From NCBI GenBank assembly GCA_905160935.1, contig CAJHZI010000741.1:407501-471500 (forward strand): 64,000 bases of DNA, read 5' to 3'. Below, in pieces: positions 38,321 through 50,525 of the stretch. How positions within the stretch are numbered: the first letter of the stretch is position 1; every line of letters starts with the position of its first letter. The DNA comes from Enchytraeus crypticus (Eukaryota > Annelida > Clitellata > Enchytraeida > Enchytraeidae). The notes under the pieces are model-generated. The model was not told the DNA's origin. It worked only from the letters and a program-made list of their open reading frames with translations, and did no database searches. The position numbers and the translations under genes were made by a program.

Positions 38321-38492
38321 TAGTGAAAAAGGGTGATTTGAGAAGAGAGATAAAACACTTTAAAATTTGCCTTATTAAATTATACATGCAAAGCAAGTAA
38401 TCTACGTACTTTCACTGTGTCTTGAGAGGTTCACAAAGTCACGGCGTTTTTAGGACGTTGAGAGCAAACGTTCTCGACGGTTTTGAGAAAAG

Positions 38493-39329
38493 CAGAAGAG
38501 CAGGGGCGGATCCAGGAATTTTTTAAGGGGGATTTTTTTTTGAGAGTATACATTTTTTTGCTTACGCCCCGCCTTCTTCGGGACATGTGACGCAACCAGA
38601 CAAATTTCTGTTGTAGGGGGGCTCAAAATTTGTTCACTACAGCTTTCAGCTCATAGAGTGTAGAGTGAGTGCATTTCCGTACCTTACCCCCACCCCCCCC
38701 CGCTCATACCCGTACTAAAGTCAGGGGAAAATGTTGTCCTCCAATGCATTGGTTTTGCATTGGTTCAAGTGAAAATTGAGAGCTAGTGAAACGGTCAACA
38801 TTTTTCGGGTCCCTTCCATTATACAGGGCTCCTAGTATATCCTAGAAAAATCGAGCTATTGGAACTGCGTTCCCTGTCGCACTCCCCCCCCCCCGGCCCC
38901 CCTAACCACTGCCATTATTAACATATTTACACATCGAAATTGCCATAAAAACAATGAAAATATTCCCTGTCTTACCATCCCCCGGCTCCCTCCCTCCTTA
39001 GCACTGTCATTACTAACATATTTAAACATCGAAATTGCCATAGAAACAATGAATATATTATACCCTGTCCTACCTTCCCCCCGGGCTCCCCCCTTACCAC
39101 TGCCATTACTAACATGTTTCCACATCGAAATTGCCATAGAAACAATGAAAATATACCATGTCTTTCCCTCTCCCGGCCCCCCCCCCCCCAACCACTGCAT
39201 TACTAACATATTTAAACATCGAAATTGCCATGGAAACAATGAAAATATAGTTTAAAATTTTTTATCGTCAGACCTAAGGGGGGGGCTCGGGCCCCCTGGC
39301 CCCCCCCTGGATCCGCCACTGCAGAAGAG
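38493..39329. mobile_element. Non-autonomous hAT element with 8-bp target duplication
   Basis: Ends are inverted: left caggggcggatccagg at 38501, right cctggatccgccactg ending 39321. Flanks are identical 8-mers cagaagag at 38493-38500 and 39322-39329. An 8-bp duplication and this cagtggcggatcc-type terminus are typical of hAT elements. No transposase. The inside holds a repeat F-like segment (38760-38905) and four units of about 90-100 bp (38905-39250) sharing aacatcgaaattgccat and aaacaatgaa. Confidence 0.88.
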
Positions 39330-39509
39330 GCAGTAGAAGCGATAGACTTGAACGTACCGGCTTGATCAGGATGAGCTATCAATGAAGTTAAGATAAAGCA
39401 CACAATTTATCAGTTATATCACTTAAAGAGAGTTCCCCAAACAGAAACAGTTGAGATAAAACTGATAAATAGACTAGAGAGGTAAACAGGATTGTTTTTC
39501 TCAGGGAAT

Positions 39510-39740
39510 GACGCCCCTGCCCAGTAAATGTTAGTCGAAACTGGGGAAAGCATAGGGGGCCCACCTATAAGCAGAATCCCCCAAGAATAATGGTATATCA
39601 TAAGGAATGTTATAAATAATTTAAAGATCCACTCGTATGTTGACATGTACAGTAAAGAAAGACGGTAGAGAGAGATGAGTGGAGGCGTTATATACCATGG
39701 ACCTACCAGTACGCAGAGCACTAAGAGAGAGAGAGAGAGG
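39510..39740 (-). mobile_element. Repeat H, long copy
   Basis: The reverse complement matches 51298-51513: shared aggtccatggtat, cactcatctct, gatataccattattcttgg, gggcaggggcgtc. A (GA)n tract adjoins one end. Confidence 0.72.
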
Positions 39741-39954
39741 AGTGAGAGCGAGAGAGAAAGAAAGAAATAGAAAGAGAGAAAAATAGTAAAGGGAAATAAT
39801 AATAATTTTTGTTTTAAAATATTAGTAAATAAGTAATGCATTGGCTTAAGGAAAGTTTGATGAACTTCCACAAACGCTTGAGATTGCTATGCTCTATGAG
39901 AGAGTAGTTCTACTAGATCAGTCGAAGTGGCTTTATAAGAAGAATTACAAGTGA

Positions 39955-40092
39955 CTGGTGCCGGTGACGATGTCATTAAGATATTGGACCGCGGATAAGT
40001 GTGTGCGGAGGTCAAATCCTAGGCTCTCCCGGCACTGACATCGCTTTCGAGTGAGGAAACTGACGTTAGCATTAGCTTTACCAGCTTTTTTA
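39955..40092 (+). mobile_element. SINE family 1, copy 3
   Basis: Contains ttggaccgcggataag, B-box-like aggtcaaatcctagg and tail gacatcgctttcgagtgagg. Confidence 0.85.
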
Positions 40093-40755
40093 ACAATTGC
40101 TCTCAGTTTTTACGACACAATGTGAGCTATGTAACAGACAGTTAGATAATTTATAGAGCTTTCTTTAAGACAAAAACTGATGACATCTGAAAAGCTACAG
40201 TAATAATCAACTGTAAACCCTGATTGGTCTAAAAAATCACAAGATCAATATAGTCTACATGTCCTCACACACGCTACTCTTATTTTAATAGCCATGTACG
40301 TGTTGTTAATTATTTCATTACTGTCTTATGGCACAGGAATATTATGATTGTATTATATAATACAGTGTATAATATTAATTGAAATCTGAAGTGATCCAGT
40401 AGTACTAGCTGTGAGCTAATGAATAATTAAGTAGAGTTTATGAAGAGCCGCTAGAGCGTCGAGATGCTTCTGACAATAGTTTCATCTACTGCAGCTATAT
40501 GTAGCTTGAGATTATTTTTGTCTAAATGAATTTCCTGAAATCCGGTCATAACACAACGTCATCGGAAATAATGCCCACATACTACTCGACTTTGAGAGCT
40601 TGAAATTATAAATAATTCCACTATAATGTGTGAATTGTTTTAACGATTGTGCAGTGTTGATTAAGTTCCATAGTGTGTCGCAGAACGCGTCCGCAACCGT
40701 TCGATTAATTATTTCGGAATTGCATTATCGATCTGAAAAGATCAGTGAAGCTTTT
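40093..40755. other. Gene-free DNA
   Basis: Nothing recognised. Confidence 0.5.
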
Positions 40756-40764
40756 TATTATTCC

Positions 40765-41230
40765 TGTCCAGATACACATGTGTAGTGCGGTACATACTCA
40801 TTTTTACACATGTATAGTAGTGTGGTACATACACATGTGTAGTGCGGTACATACACATGTGTAGTGCAGATACATACACGTGTTTAGTGAGGTACATACA
40901 CATGTGAAGTGCGGTACATACACATATGTAGTGCGGTACATACAAATGTGCAGTGTGGTGAATACACATATGTAGTGCGGTACATACAAATGTGCAGTGT
41001 GGTGAATACACATGTGTAGTGAGGTACATACACATGTGTAGTGCCTGTACATACACATGTGTAGTGCGATACAAACACATGTGTAGTGCGGTACACACAC
41101 ATGTTTAGTGCCTGTATATACTGTATATACATGTGTAGTGCGGTACATATACATGAGTAGTGTGGTACATACAAATGTGTAAAGCCGGTGCTATTTATTT
41201 TTTCTGTTCAGATACACATGTACAATGTCG
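40765..41230. repeat. About 20-bp minisatellite (gtgcggtacatacacatgtg)
   Basis: About 20 units of gtagtgcggtacatacacat with point variants. Both ends carry a similar ctgtccagatacacatg/ctgttcagatacacatg. His/Tyr/Cys-rich minus ORFs are artefacts. Confidence 0.92.
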
Positions 41231-41935
41231 GTAAGTAAATGTTACACAGACTCTCATGTACAGGTCATATCTCAATATCAAATTAAAACCTAAAACGGCA
41301 ATATAAATTCAACGCCTGTTTCAGCATCATAACAAAACGTAAGAGTGTGCGGCTGGGTTTATTAAATTTCTTCCTTCAGGAACGCGTGCTCACCACAACA
41401 GCGCTATAAATCTGCGTCCTTGAGGTGAGCATGCACTCAGAAAGTAATAAATTGGTCAAATAAAGTTCAGTAAATTTCCGTCGTACTTGATAATAATAAT
41501 TTATTGTTTTGCAAACGATCTATAGTTTATACTTTTTGATTTATTGACATATCGGTAGATGACATTGATCCTCACTGCGTGTTTCTATTAAACATCGGAC
41601 CCAAGATACATATTCCTATTTCTGGGACTTGGAGTATTTATCACCCGATGACATGTTCCATCACTAAAGAGCACTCCATTGAATATCCAGCTGATTCCAT
41701 CACTACGTCACTGTGAAGGCTTCATTAATGCAGCTTATGACATTTAAAAATATTTTTTTGATGCCGTTTCCAATTAAATCCACAGCATCTACCTTAATTA
41801 ACGATAATTCTAATTGCGCTGGACGTCTAATTGTCGACTCTTGTAATAAGAGCAGCGGCTTTAAGGTCTATTCTGATGCTATTTGACACAACACCATCAT
41901 ATTTAAGAAATCTCTCTCTCTGTTTCTCTCTCTCT
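41231..41935. other. Gene-free DNA
   Basis: Nothing recognised apart from a short CT tract at 41910-41937. Confidence 0.5.
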
Positions 41936-41936
41936 C

Positions 41937-41937
<1 letters not shown>

Positions 41938-41999
<62 letters not shown>
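41938..41999. repeat. (TA)n microsatellite
   Basis: About 30 TA units. Confidence 0.95.
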
Positions 42000-42001
<2 letters not shown>

Positions 42002-43435
42002 GTTAAAACAAATTTCATCTTTAATCTTTCAAACTTTTAAATATCTGCTTAATCCGCTTTAACCATCAAAATGTCTCTCCATCTAACTCTCTATACCAAT
42101 ATTCTTCACTTCTTCTCTTATTCTCCCCTCTATCAATTTATCTGTGTGTGTGTGTCTCACTGTCCCTCCACTTTCAACTAGTTCTTGGTGCTAGTTCGTA
42201 CATAATTTACTGCCAATATAAGACAATGTATGTTGTATACATATAATTGTCATTGACAGCCAGCACGCCTCCTACAGTTTGCTCCTTACCGACTTCTAAA
42301 ACGCTTCTAAAACTATAAAACCAATGCCACAGGATTATCGTCATTTTCCTGTCCCGATATGGTGATCACTGGGTTTAAATCTCTTAAGATCTGGGTTAAA
42401 TCCTGCTCTTACTGATATGAATTAATTATCAAACAACCTTCTAATTCGCTAAAGGTTCAGCCCAAAGAATCCCTCGACATATTGATACATTGTCTTTTAA
42501 CATGTGATTTATACATGCATGTCCATAGAACGATTAATTAAATGTAAAGTATACGTTTAAGTAGGTTGTATATCTATAATTTCTCTTTCAATTTTAAAAA
42601 TCAAATACAATTTTTTAAATATCAAATATAATTGTTAAGTCATAGAGTGCACTAATAAGATAAAGAATTCAGTGCGTAGAGTGTCAAGTGAAAATATTAA
42701 ATCACTTATCCTGAAGTTCATTGAGGTAGCGTCTTTGAATTCAAATACAGGGTGAACTCTATAAATTAAGCCTCTGACATCATCTATGGATAAGGAAGCG
42801 GGTGCTAAAATTTCATTATATGCTTATATATGTATGTCATTGTTTGTCTTCATGATGAAGGAAGTATAATTACGGTACGCAATCATTATGTATATATTAT
42901 GTATTATGTCATTATGTATAATCTATTCTGTATATCTATAATTTCTCTTTTTGAATTTGATGAAAAAATAAGAATATTTTCCAAAGTAAAGAATAGGAAT
43001 CAAAATACACAAAGCACAAATACAAAAACAAATTCTAGTTATGATTAATATGTAGTATAACTGATAGCATATAGTCATTGCTATATATCTGAATTGATAG
43101 CCATTGGATGACAGGTAGTTAAGCTTAACATAATTTATAAATAAAAGCATAGTGAACTCCATCTTTAAATTTCTAAAGCTAATTTAACAACAAATTTTAG
43201 TAAAATATTTCCTTTTAAAAATTTATCGCTAGTTATTTCCTTAATTAAACAAATCTACGGGAGTTCACTGAGCTTCCATTTCATCTGAAAAAGATTCAAA
43301 ATCTCTACAAATTATCTAGGATTCTAAATTTGATCTACTCAACACAATATTTACACTTTAGAAATCAATTTAGGTAGCCGACTAATGTAACTTCTCGACA
43401 AGGAAATATTCAAATTCCAACTAAACAAAGTGTTT
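42000..43435. other. Gene-free AT-rich DNA
   Basis: Nothing recognised. Confidence 0.5.
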
Positions 43436-43439
43436 AAGC

Positions 43440-43562
43440 ATAGACGATGTCGGTAAGATATCCGACCGCGGATTTTCTATGCGTGGGTTCAAATCCTGGG
43501 CTCGCCCGTCACTGATATCGGTTTCGAGAGATGAAACTAACGTTAATATCGGCTTTACACAT
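43440..43562 (+). mobile_element. SINE family 1, copy 4
   Basis: Contains gatgtcggtaagatatccga, a good B box gggttcaaatcctgggc and tail cactgatatcggtttcgaga. Directly abuts a mariner remnant. Confidence 0.85.
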
Positions 43563-43564
43563 CT

Positions 43565-44030
43565 GCATAAAAATTGTTTCATAGTTTTTCAAGATAATCT
43601 CCTTGAAGTTCAACACATATTCCCAGCGAGGTTCAAGTGCCTTTACACCAGGTAGAATGCTTGGCTTCCGCTCTACGTCTACCTTCAGCATTTGTAAAGC
43701 TTAAGATGTCTGACAATATCTGTGGTGTTAGAAACATCTTGAAAATATCGACAGGAACACTCTACACCAGGTAGAATGATTCATGAAGCCCCTCAACCCA
43801 GTCATCTGCTGCATGGATGACATTTTCGGCGCTGTCAAATATCTGTCCACTTCATTGATAGAAATTTCCTTTAGAAATCGAAACAGAAGGAAGTCAGATG
43901 GGGCCAAATTTGGCGAACATGGCGGGTGTTGTAGCAATTCGTAGCCACTCTCATCAGTGGTGGTCTTTGCAACAGCGGAAGTGGGAGCAGGAGCATTGTC
44001 CTGATGAAGCAGTTTTTCTTTTTATATCAA
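43565..44030 (-). pseudogene. mariner transposase, C-terminal fragment
   Basis: Minus strand reads LLHQDNAPAPTS, then LLQHPPCSPNLAPSDFLLF (mariner HPPYSPDLAPSD motif with the last catalytic Asp), RFLKE, and further down PGVKALEPRWEYVLNFK. A duplicated tctacctggtgta segment, stops and frame breaks between these blocks show decay. N-terminal part absent. Confidence 0.85.
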
Positions 44031-44277
44031 TAAACGAATAATTAATAATCAAATCGTCCAGCATTTCAAGTCTCGGTAATCCTCTAACCTTCAATCAATC
44101 AATCAATCAATCTATAAGAATTTAATTTTTCTTCCATTCTTCACGAAATTACCGTTTTTAGCAAAATATTGCCTCATAGGCCATGACCCATCCAGTTCTT
44201 ATTGCTATTGCTATTGCTTATAATATTTATCAATTGTCTATTTATACCAACCTTGACATTTGAAGGTGTACAGTGGT

Positions 44278-44291
44278 GCATACATACATAC

Positions 44292-44322
<31 letters not shown>

Positions 44323-44516
44323 CATACATACATACATACATACATACATACATACATACATACATACATACATACATACATACATACATACATACATACA
44401 TACATACATACATACATACATACATACATACATACATACATACATACATACATACATACATACATACATACATACATACATACATACATACATACATACA
44501 TACATACATACATACA

Positions 44517-44547
<31 letters not shown>

Positions 44548-44556
44548 GTATATACA

Positions 44557-44636
<80 letters not shown>

Positions 44637-44665
44637 TGTATATATACATGTATATACATTCACGT
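44278..44665. repeat. (CATA)n array followed by (TA)n
   Basis: About 265 bp of almost uninterrupted CATA from 44278 to 44544, then mixed CATA/TA. Long ORFs on both strands (YIHT and MYVC repeats) are artefacts of the 4-bp unit. Confidence 0.97.
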
Positions 44666-44724
44666 ATATGAATGTCTCGATAGAGAGGTGGCTAGATGGT
44701 TAGTTTTCATAGCTTAATGTGCTA

Positions 44725-44908
44725 CACTGTGGCTAAAGTGAGAATTTAGAGCTAGCGGAACGGTAAGAATTTTTATGGACCCCTGTAATGTATTTACAGG
44801 TCTCCTAGTATCTAATATGGCCCCAAGAGGGGCGCACCTCATAAAAATGAGAGCTAGGGAGCACAATTCCCCTGCGTTCCCTCCCACTTTAACCACTGAT
44901 GCCACTAG
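44725..44908 (+). mobile_element. Repeat F (MITE-like), copy with inverted ends
   Basis: Left end ctgtggctaaagtgaga and right end tcccactttaaccactga are imperfect inverted repeats about 170 bp apart. Interior shares aggtctcctagtatctaata with the other F copies. No coding capacity, so probably a MITE. Confidence 0.68.
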
Positions 44909-45338
44909 ACTAATGGTAGTTTTTCACCAGCAAACCAACTGATTATAAGCTGAATGTAGCAATACTTTAAAAAAGTTAATTAAATAATTATATCATTTAA
45001 TTATTTTAAATTATTAAATTATTTGAATCACCTTGGCTAAATAAAGCCTTAATTGTATGTAGTTTACGTCTAAATAAACTTGTCTGGCGTCTGAATTTCA
45101 CCCACAATTCACTTCCAAAGTAGACAGCTGCATGAAAATGATCAGTCAAATATAGACAAATTGCTGCAAGATTAGAGCTGAGAGTGGAACAGGGGAACCT
45201 AATCCTATTTGCCTCTCAAGTTTTTTGATGATCATTTGGCAGCAACTAAAAATTGTACAATGGAGTTTTAGGTATCGTGTGAAAGGCCTAAATATAGATT
45301 TGTACCAACGCACTGAATGAATCTGAGCCAAAATTGAT
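44909..45338. other. Gene-free DNA
   Basis: Nothing recognised. Confidence 0.5.
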
Positions 45339-45433
45339 TTAACATCATCATCATCTTTTTCTTCTTCTTCTCATTTTAAATTGGGTCGGGATACGAATAG
45401 ACCTTCTCCGCTCCCTGTTTTTCGCATACCATA

Positions 45434-45487
<54 letters not shown>

Positions 45488-46480
45488 TTTATATATACAT
45501 GTATATACACTGTGAGTAAAAAAAAACATGTGCGCAGTCTTTCGCCCATAACTTTGGTATTAGAGAACCGATTTTTTACATTTTTGCATAGGTATAATCA
45601 GGAACACATTTGCTATAAAATAACGTTAAGTGACTCTGTTAATTATTATTTTTGCGTTGAAGCAGTGCTTGAAAATATGCGCGACTGAAAATATTCAGTT
45701 TAAGTAAATCAATCGCTACAGAATGTTTACAAATCCGTGGCTTAACAAAAAACGAAACAAGCAGTATTATACTGCTACTGTCAATTGTCAAAGCTTAATT
45801 ATGCTCAAAGTGCCCTCCTTTAGCTGGAATACAAGCTCTGCGCCACTCATCTATTGCTTTATCAATGACAGATTGCTTCATGTCTTGCCAAACGTCCACT
45901 AGGCGTTGCTTCAACTCGTCCACGTTATTTATTTTCTTCTTTTCGGTGTAATTTCTTTAATAAGCAATCTGGCCCTCCCAGAATCCAGTTTTTTGTTGGA
46001 AATTCGGCAATCAACCAATGTGAGCCACAACCCTTAAAGAGGTACAAGTTTTTGTGAACTCTTAATCTGCTTCAGTAAACACCATTTTAAAATTTAAACA
46101 AAGACAGACTATGTTTGTAAAATCGTCTGTTATTGTTTAAAATATACCGGAATTGTCACAAAAACTAGATTTAAGATTGATACTTTTCTTCTACTTTATA
46201 ATTCTGAAACAATTTTCAAAATCGGTTCACAAATGTCAAAGTTGTGGATGAAATACTGCGCACATGTTTTTTTATGACTCACAGTGTATATATATCAGTC
46301 AATCAGTCAATCCCCTACACTCTCTTCTAATCGTTTTATAAATTTTGTAGCAATTTTTGGAGTTAGGCACTCACCAACCGAATGCTTTTCTCACGTTAGT
46401 TTGGATCTTAGTGCTTTTGTCGCCTTCTACGACACGTGCAGTCAGCGGTTTAGTCTATTCTTCAAATAATCCGGACACAA
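45339..46480 (+). repeat. Dispersed repeat D, copy 4, split by a mariner insertion
   Basis: Left part 45339-45435 (ttgggtcgggatacgaatag), a (TA)n tract 45436-45483, the mariner element, then right part 46300-46480 (ggcactcaccaaccgaatgc, ctacgacacgtgcagtca). Confidence 0.8.
45508..46286 (-). mobile_element. mariner/Tc1-type element with TIRs and TA duplications, decayed
   Basis: Ends are inverted repeats of about 31 bp (cactgtgagtaaaa...acatgtgcgcagt and complement), flanked by TA at 45506-45507 and 46287-46288. The minus strand at 45930-45795 reads VDELKQRLVDVWQDM, IDKAIDEWRRACIPAKGGHF and EHN-stop, the C-terminus of a mariner-type transposase. At 779 bp it is about half the autonomous length and the rest of the frame is broken. 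Confidence 0.88.
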
Positions 46481-46550
46481 GAAAGAGACAAAATTTAAAA
46501 ATATATCAAAATCACAAGTGTTTCTAGTATTACAAACAACATTGTATTAT

Positions 46551-46632
46551 TACGACGTCCCTGACATTATGACGTCCCTGACGTCATCCTTGCATGAAGA
46601 AACGAACGTTAAACCTTTATTATTATTGTTAT
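46551..46632 (+). mobile_element. CR1/L2-like 3' tail copy
   Basis: Shares gacgtccctgac (twice), aaacgaacgttaaacctttattatta with the element at 6780-7130. Only the last about 80 bp. Confidence 0.78.
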
Positions 46633-47795
46633 TATTTACACGTAATACAAAATCAATTGTTTTAGATTTTTGATAATAGTATTTATAAAAGATTTAAAAA
46701 TATAGCCGCTGCGTACATAAATAAATTTTTTGTCTGCAGAAGACTGGAATATAAACTTCTCAATATTAACAATACAGCGAATAGGAAAATATTTGAACTG
46801 TAAAGTTTAGTTGTATTAGTTCAGCGTTGCTACAGAGAATTCAGTCAGCCATTTCAAGTTCTTTAAGGTAGCACTTATGCATATGCACACATCGTGACAC
46901 ATGTAAGATGACTTAATCTAAGTTTAACGAAGAGATGAAAAATATTAGATGTTGCAATATCTAGAACAAGTTCTACAAACACTTTGGCAAAATAATGACG
47001 AAGTTTAAATAGGTCTACTGTAAAGTAGATCAAACTTAAAACTTTCTAAAGCTTAGAGAGGGCCTACTTAAAGTTAGATAAATCAAAATGTGCAAATATT
47101 TTAATATATATTATATATATATAATATATATAATTTACTTAAATATAAAGCATTATATAATTTATGCTATATAAAATAATTTCTAGCTATACACTTATAA
47201 ATAGCTAAAGTAATTTAACTACTTGATCAAGACATATGTCGTTTAATTGCTCAAAAGCATTTAGAATAGTTTATATCCCACACAATAGAATTTTAGTAAG
47301 AGTCCTCACCGCTCCAGAATTAGGATTAGGTTAAATTAATATAAATTATTGCATACGTTTTCTATAATTTAGCTTCCAACTATTTTATTTATTTAAGAAA
47401 TTTTAGGAGAAAACAAGCATGGTGAATTAAGCAATATAAAGAGGTTAAAAGAAAATACCTAGAAATATATTTAAGTTCTGTGCAGAAATAAAATTAATAC
47501 TGAGTGATAGAAGTACGCAAAATAAGCACATTATGGTTTTACGTAAAGAATTAAAATTATAAATTGACAGCTCATTTTGTTACCCTTGGACTATCAGTAA
47601 TCGCAATCAGGAATTATTCAAAATTCAAAATTAAAAGATAAATCAATCAAAATAATAATATTAAAAAATGAAACTTGAAGGTGATTATAATGAATAGCAA
47701 ATTGAAGCTTGCTGGATGATCCGCAATGCCAATTCTTAAAACAGTTGATGAAAAGTTTAAACTTTGAAATCTCTTCTTTCAAGTAAAGTAAACCA
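46633..47795. other. Gene-free AT-rich DNA
   Basis: Nothing recognised. Confidence 0.5.
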
Positions 47796-47797
47796 TC

Positions 47798-47975
47798 ATT
47801 ATAGTGAAATGATCAACTATGTTGATATCTAACACTTTTTAATACCACATGTTTAAACCTTTAGGCAATTTAGTCCTCTTTCCGTGTAATCAGTCCAGTG
47901 AATGTCCGAGATTTTACTCTCGGATAAGCGCGGCTGGGATTCGAATCCGCGAGGGTTCAATTCACCGCAGTTTGA
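47798..47975 (+). repeat. SINE-like family C, copy 3
   Basis: Contains gatcaactatgttgatatct, gtccgagattttactctcgg and a B-box-like gggattcgaatccgcgaggg. Confidence 0.78.
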
Positions 47976-48072
47976 ACCAACTAGCGTTATCATAGCGAGA
48001 TAATGTGAGCTTTAAAAAAACTTAAAACACTAGCGCTCACATAGTCTGAGATTTGATGTGATTTTATTGAGA

Positions 48073-48149
48073 GGAGAGGGAGAGAGAGAGAGAAGGCTCA
48101 GAAGAGTTAGAAGAGACTAATTGACGAGGAAGGAGAATGAGAGAGAGAA

Positions 48150-48191
<42 letters not shown>

Positions 48192-48375
48192 TTGAGATAA
48201 CTACAGATGAGATAAATAAAGCATGCAAATGGAAAGTGATAGATATTGTATAAGAGAAATCACTACCAATGACTGAAAAGTAGGTTGTAATAAGTGCACG
48301 TGTACTCTACGAGCGCTCTGAGCAATTACGTAGGTCACGCAGGAGCGCTGAGAGAGAGAGAGAGAGAGAGGATAT
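48073..48375. repeat. (GA)n tracts
   Basis: GA runs at 48073-48092, 48136-48188 and 48350-48370. Confidence 0.9.
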
Positions 48376-48689
48376 AAACGTTATAGCCGAGATGTACGGG
48401 TTTGCTTCGATAGTGCAGGTACGGTATGCAAGCATCTATAGCTTGTCGGTAGTATAATATAAGAGGGCCTAAAAGTCCATTAGCTCCCGAAAGAGAAATT
48501 TTCAGTGATTATTGTTGAAATAGTTTTAGATTTAAATTAAAATAGCATGCTTTATATATTGCTTTGGATTATTTCGTCATCTCGTGGTGCACAAATATAA
48601 GTGGATACTGACTGATAATACTGACTTATTATAAAATGATATTGCCTGACCTATTGCAGATCTAACCGGCAATAAGCGATAGACCTCTT

Positions 48690-48805
48690 TCTTTGTCAAA
48701 GGCTTTCTGTTACTTTGCAAAGATTTAATGCAGTCTGTTTCTGCAATTCTTTTAATTAAGCAGATAGATGACCTCTAGTACCCGGGCGATTATTCAGCGC
48801 TTATG
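48690..48805. repeat. Dispersed repeat E, copy 2
   Basis: Matches 6605-6745. Confidence 0.7.
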
Positions 48806-49427
48806 GCTCAAATCTTGACCAGCAGCAGGAATTGTTCGCTATTAATAAAATAATTGCTCTGTTGCGGTTCTTGACCAAACAGATGATATTCTTCCCGTAT
48901 GAACTTTCATGAAGAGATCTGCAATGATGAAATAGATTGATGGCAGTTCATTTCTAAACAATTCAATTAGGTTTTTAATGTGTGATTTGGTCGTCACTAT
49001 TGATATTACAAGATAGATGGGCACTAGCTAATAAAAGCAGTTAAGTTTTTGATAACTTTTAACTATAAAAACAGTTAAATCTTTGGTACCTTTTAGCTAA
49101 AAAGCAGTTAAACTTTTTATAACTTTTAGCTACCAAAGAGCAGTTAGAATACCATATTAGTTTACTTTTTTAAAATTTATGAACATTTAGTGAATTCTAC
49201 AGACATAGAAAACTTTTATGAAAGTAACTACCACATTATTAAAGTAGAAAAGGTGTTTGTATACTCTTATAATAGCTTAGTAGTATAGATATAACTATGC
49301 AAGAGTTTGAGACAGTCTTAATAATTTACGCCTCTAACGAAGATGGTAAGAGCAGTTATATATCAAGATATCTTTTATATCAGTTATATATTAAATATCT
49401 ATTGATATTACAGAAAAAGAAACAAAA

Positions 49428-49498
49428 GAACACTTCAAAAATCATATTTTCGCAAGCAATACGCTACATAAGGTATGGATGAATAAGGCGCAGACTTT
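49428..49498 (+). repeat. 71-bp duplicated segment, copy 1 (copy 2 at 50526-50600)
   Basis: Shares acacttcaaaaatca, aagcaatacgctacataagg and atgaataaggcgcagacttt, with three or four mismatches between copies. Confidence 0.85.
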
Positions 49499-49523
49499 AT
49501 ATCAAGTAATTTATATCAAGGTT

Positions 49524-49699
49524 ATTCTTAAATCCGTATATTCTTTCAAAAGTATATTCTTGCTACTAAACTCGCACTTATTAATAATATTATTCTCATG
49601 CTCAAACTTAGATTCTTAAATCCGTATATTCTTTCAAAAGTATATTCTTGCTACTAAACTCGCACTTATTAATAATATTATTCTCATGCTCAAACTTAA
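49524..49699. repeat. 88-bp tandem duplication
   Basis: Two adjacent, essentially identical 88-bp units beginning attcttaaatccgtatattc, at 49524 and 49612. Near-identity implies a recent event or an assembly artefact. Confidence 0.92.
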
Positions 49700-50089
49700 A
49701 ATGTTAGAATGTGTACATATTTGGCAAATAATTAAACCAAATTAAGCATACATAGGTTGCTCTGTTTGTCTGGTGCTTTAAATCCGTCTTTTTACAAAAG
49801 TAAACGAATCACTAGATAGACGCAGAGCAAGGTATGTTAAATTTTGTTCAATTACTTGATATAGGTTTGCATATTCTAGTACCTTAAATTGTTCGCATAA
49901 AGGTAATTTTTCAAACTTATCGTCAAACATTTTGGATAATTTCAAACATTCGACAATTTCACCTACTCAGATGAAAATTGCCTCTCTACTGGAGTAGAAG
50001 TTGAAATTCAAAAAGGTTACATTAAGTTAGGAAATTTTGTGAAAACAGTTGTGAACTTATAGTTATAATAGTTATAGTTACGTCCGGAT

Positions 50090-50380
50090 TTAGCGCACTT
50101 GGTTTAGTCGCTCGTCTATTATTGAAGTTAAGCTACATCGAACTCGGTTAGTACTTTGTGAGTGACCACCTTGGAAGATCGAGTGTTGACAGCTTAGGAA
50201 GGAAAACTCTCAGGGTGATGGAAGGTTATTCTTAAATCCGCCCCGGCTGCAATTGATGCGCCATTAAAAGTCAACGATTACTAATAACCATGGAGAGGAG
50301 GAGGAAATGGGCCTTAAACAAGCATTTGTGCTTCCTGACCCAGTGTGCCGTTATATTTTGTGTTTTTAAACTAAAAATAT
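50090..50380 (+). mobile_element. 5S-rRNA-derived SINE
   Basis: 50112-50196 resembles the 3' two thirds of 5S rRNA: ctcgtct, gaagttaagc, tcggttagtactttgtgag, tgaccacctt, and gtgttgacagctt. This covers the internal Pol III promoter region (A box, C box). About 170 bp of unrelated tail follows, ending near ccttaaacaagcatttgtgc and ttcctgacccag; a similar tail is at 55335-55390. Confidence 0.75.
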
Positions 50381-50525
50381 CAACAGCTAAACTTTTTGTA
50401 ACTTGTAGCTAAGCAAAAGTAGTCAACCTTTTCATGTAACTAAAAAGCCGATAAAATTGTAGTTAATTCTTAAGGATTTGTACGAACTAATTTTCCAGAC
50501 TTAATTTAGATATTTTGCTTTAATT

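Noticed and set aside
38000..38396. Ser/Leu-rich minus ORFs resembling membrane proteins
   Set aside because: GA/CT microsatellite translated as SLSLSL.
40742..41174. His/Cys-rich minus ORFs (YRTTHVYVP)
   Set aside because: About 20-bp minisatellite, no domain.
44174..44717. Seven overlapping ORFs in the CATA array
   Set aside because: A 4-bp unit without stops opens all frames; no coding signal.
50112..50196. Functional 5S rRNA gene
   Set aside because: Only the 3' two thirds align, with several mismatches, and no terminator T-run follows; better as a SINE head.
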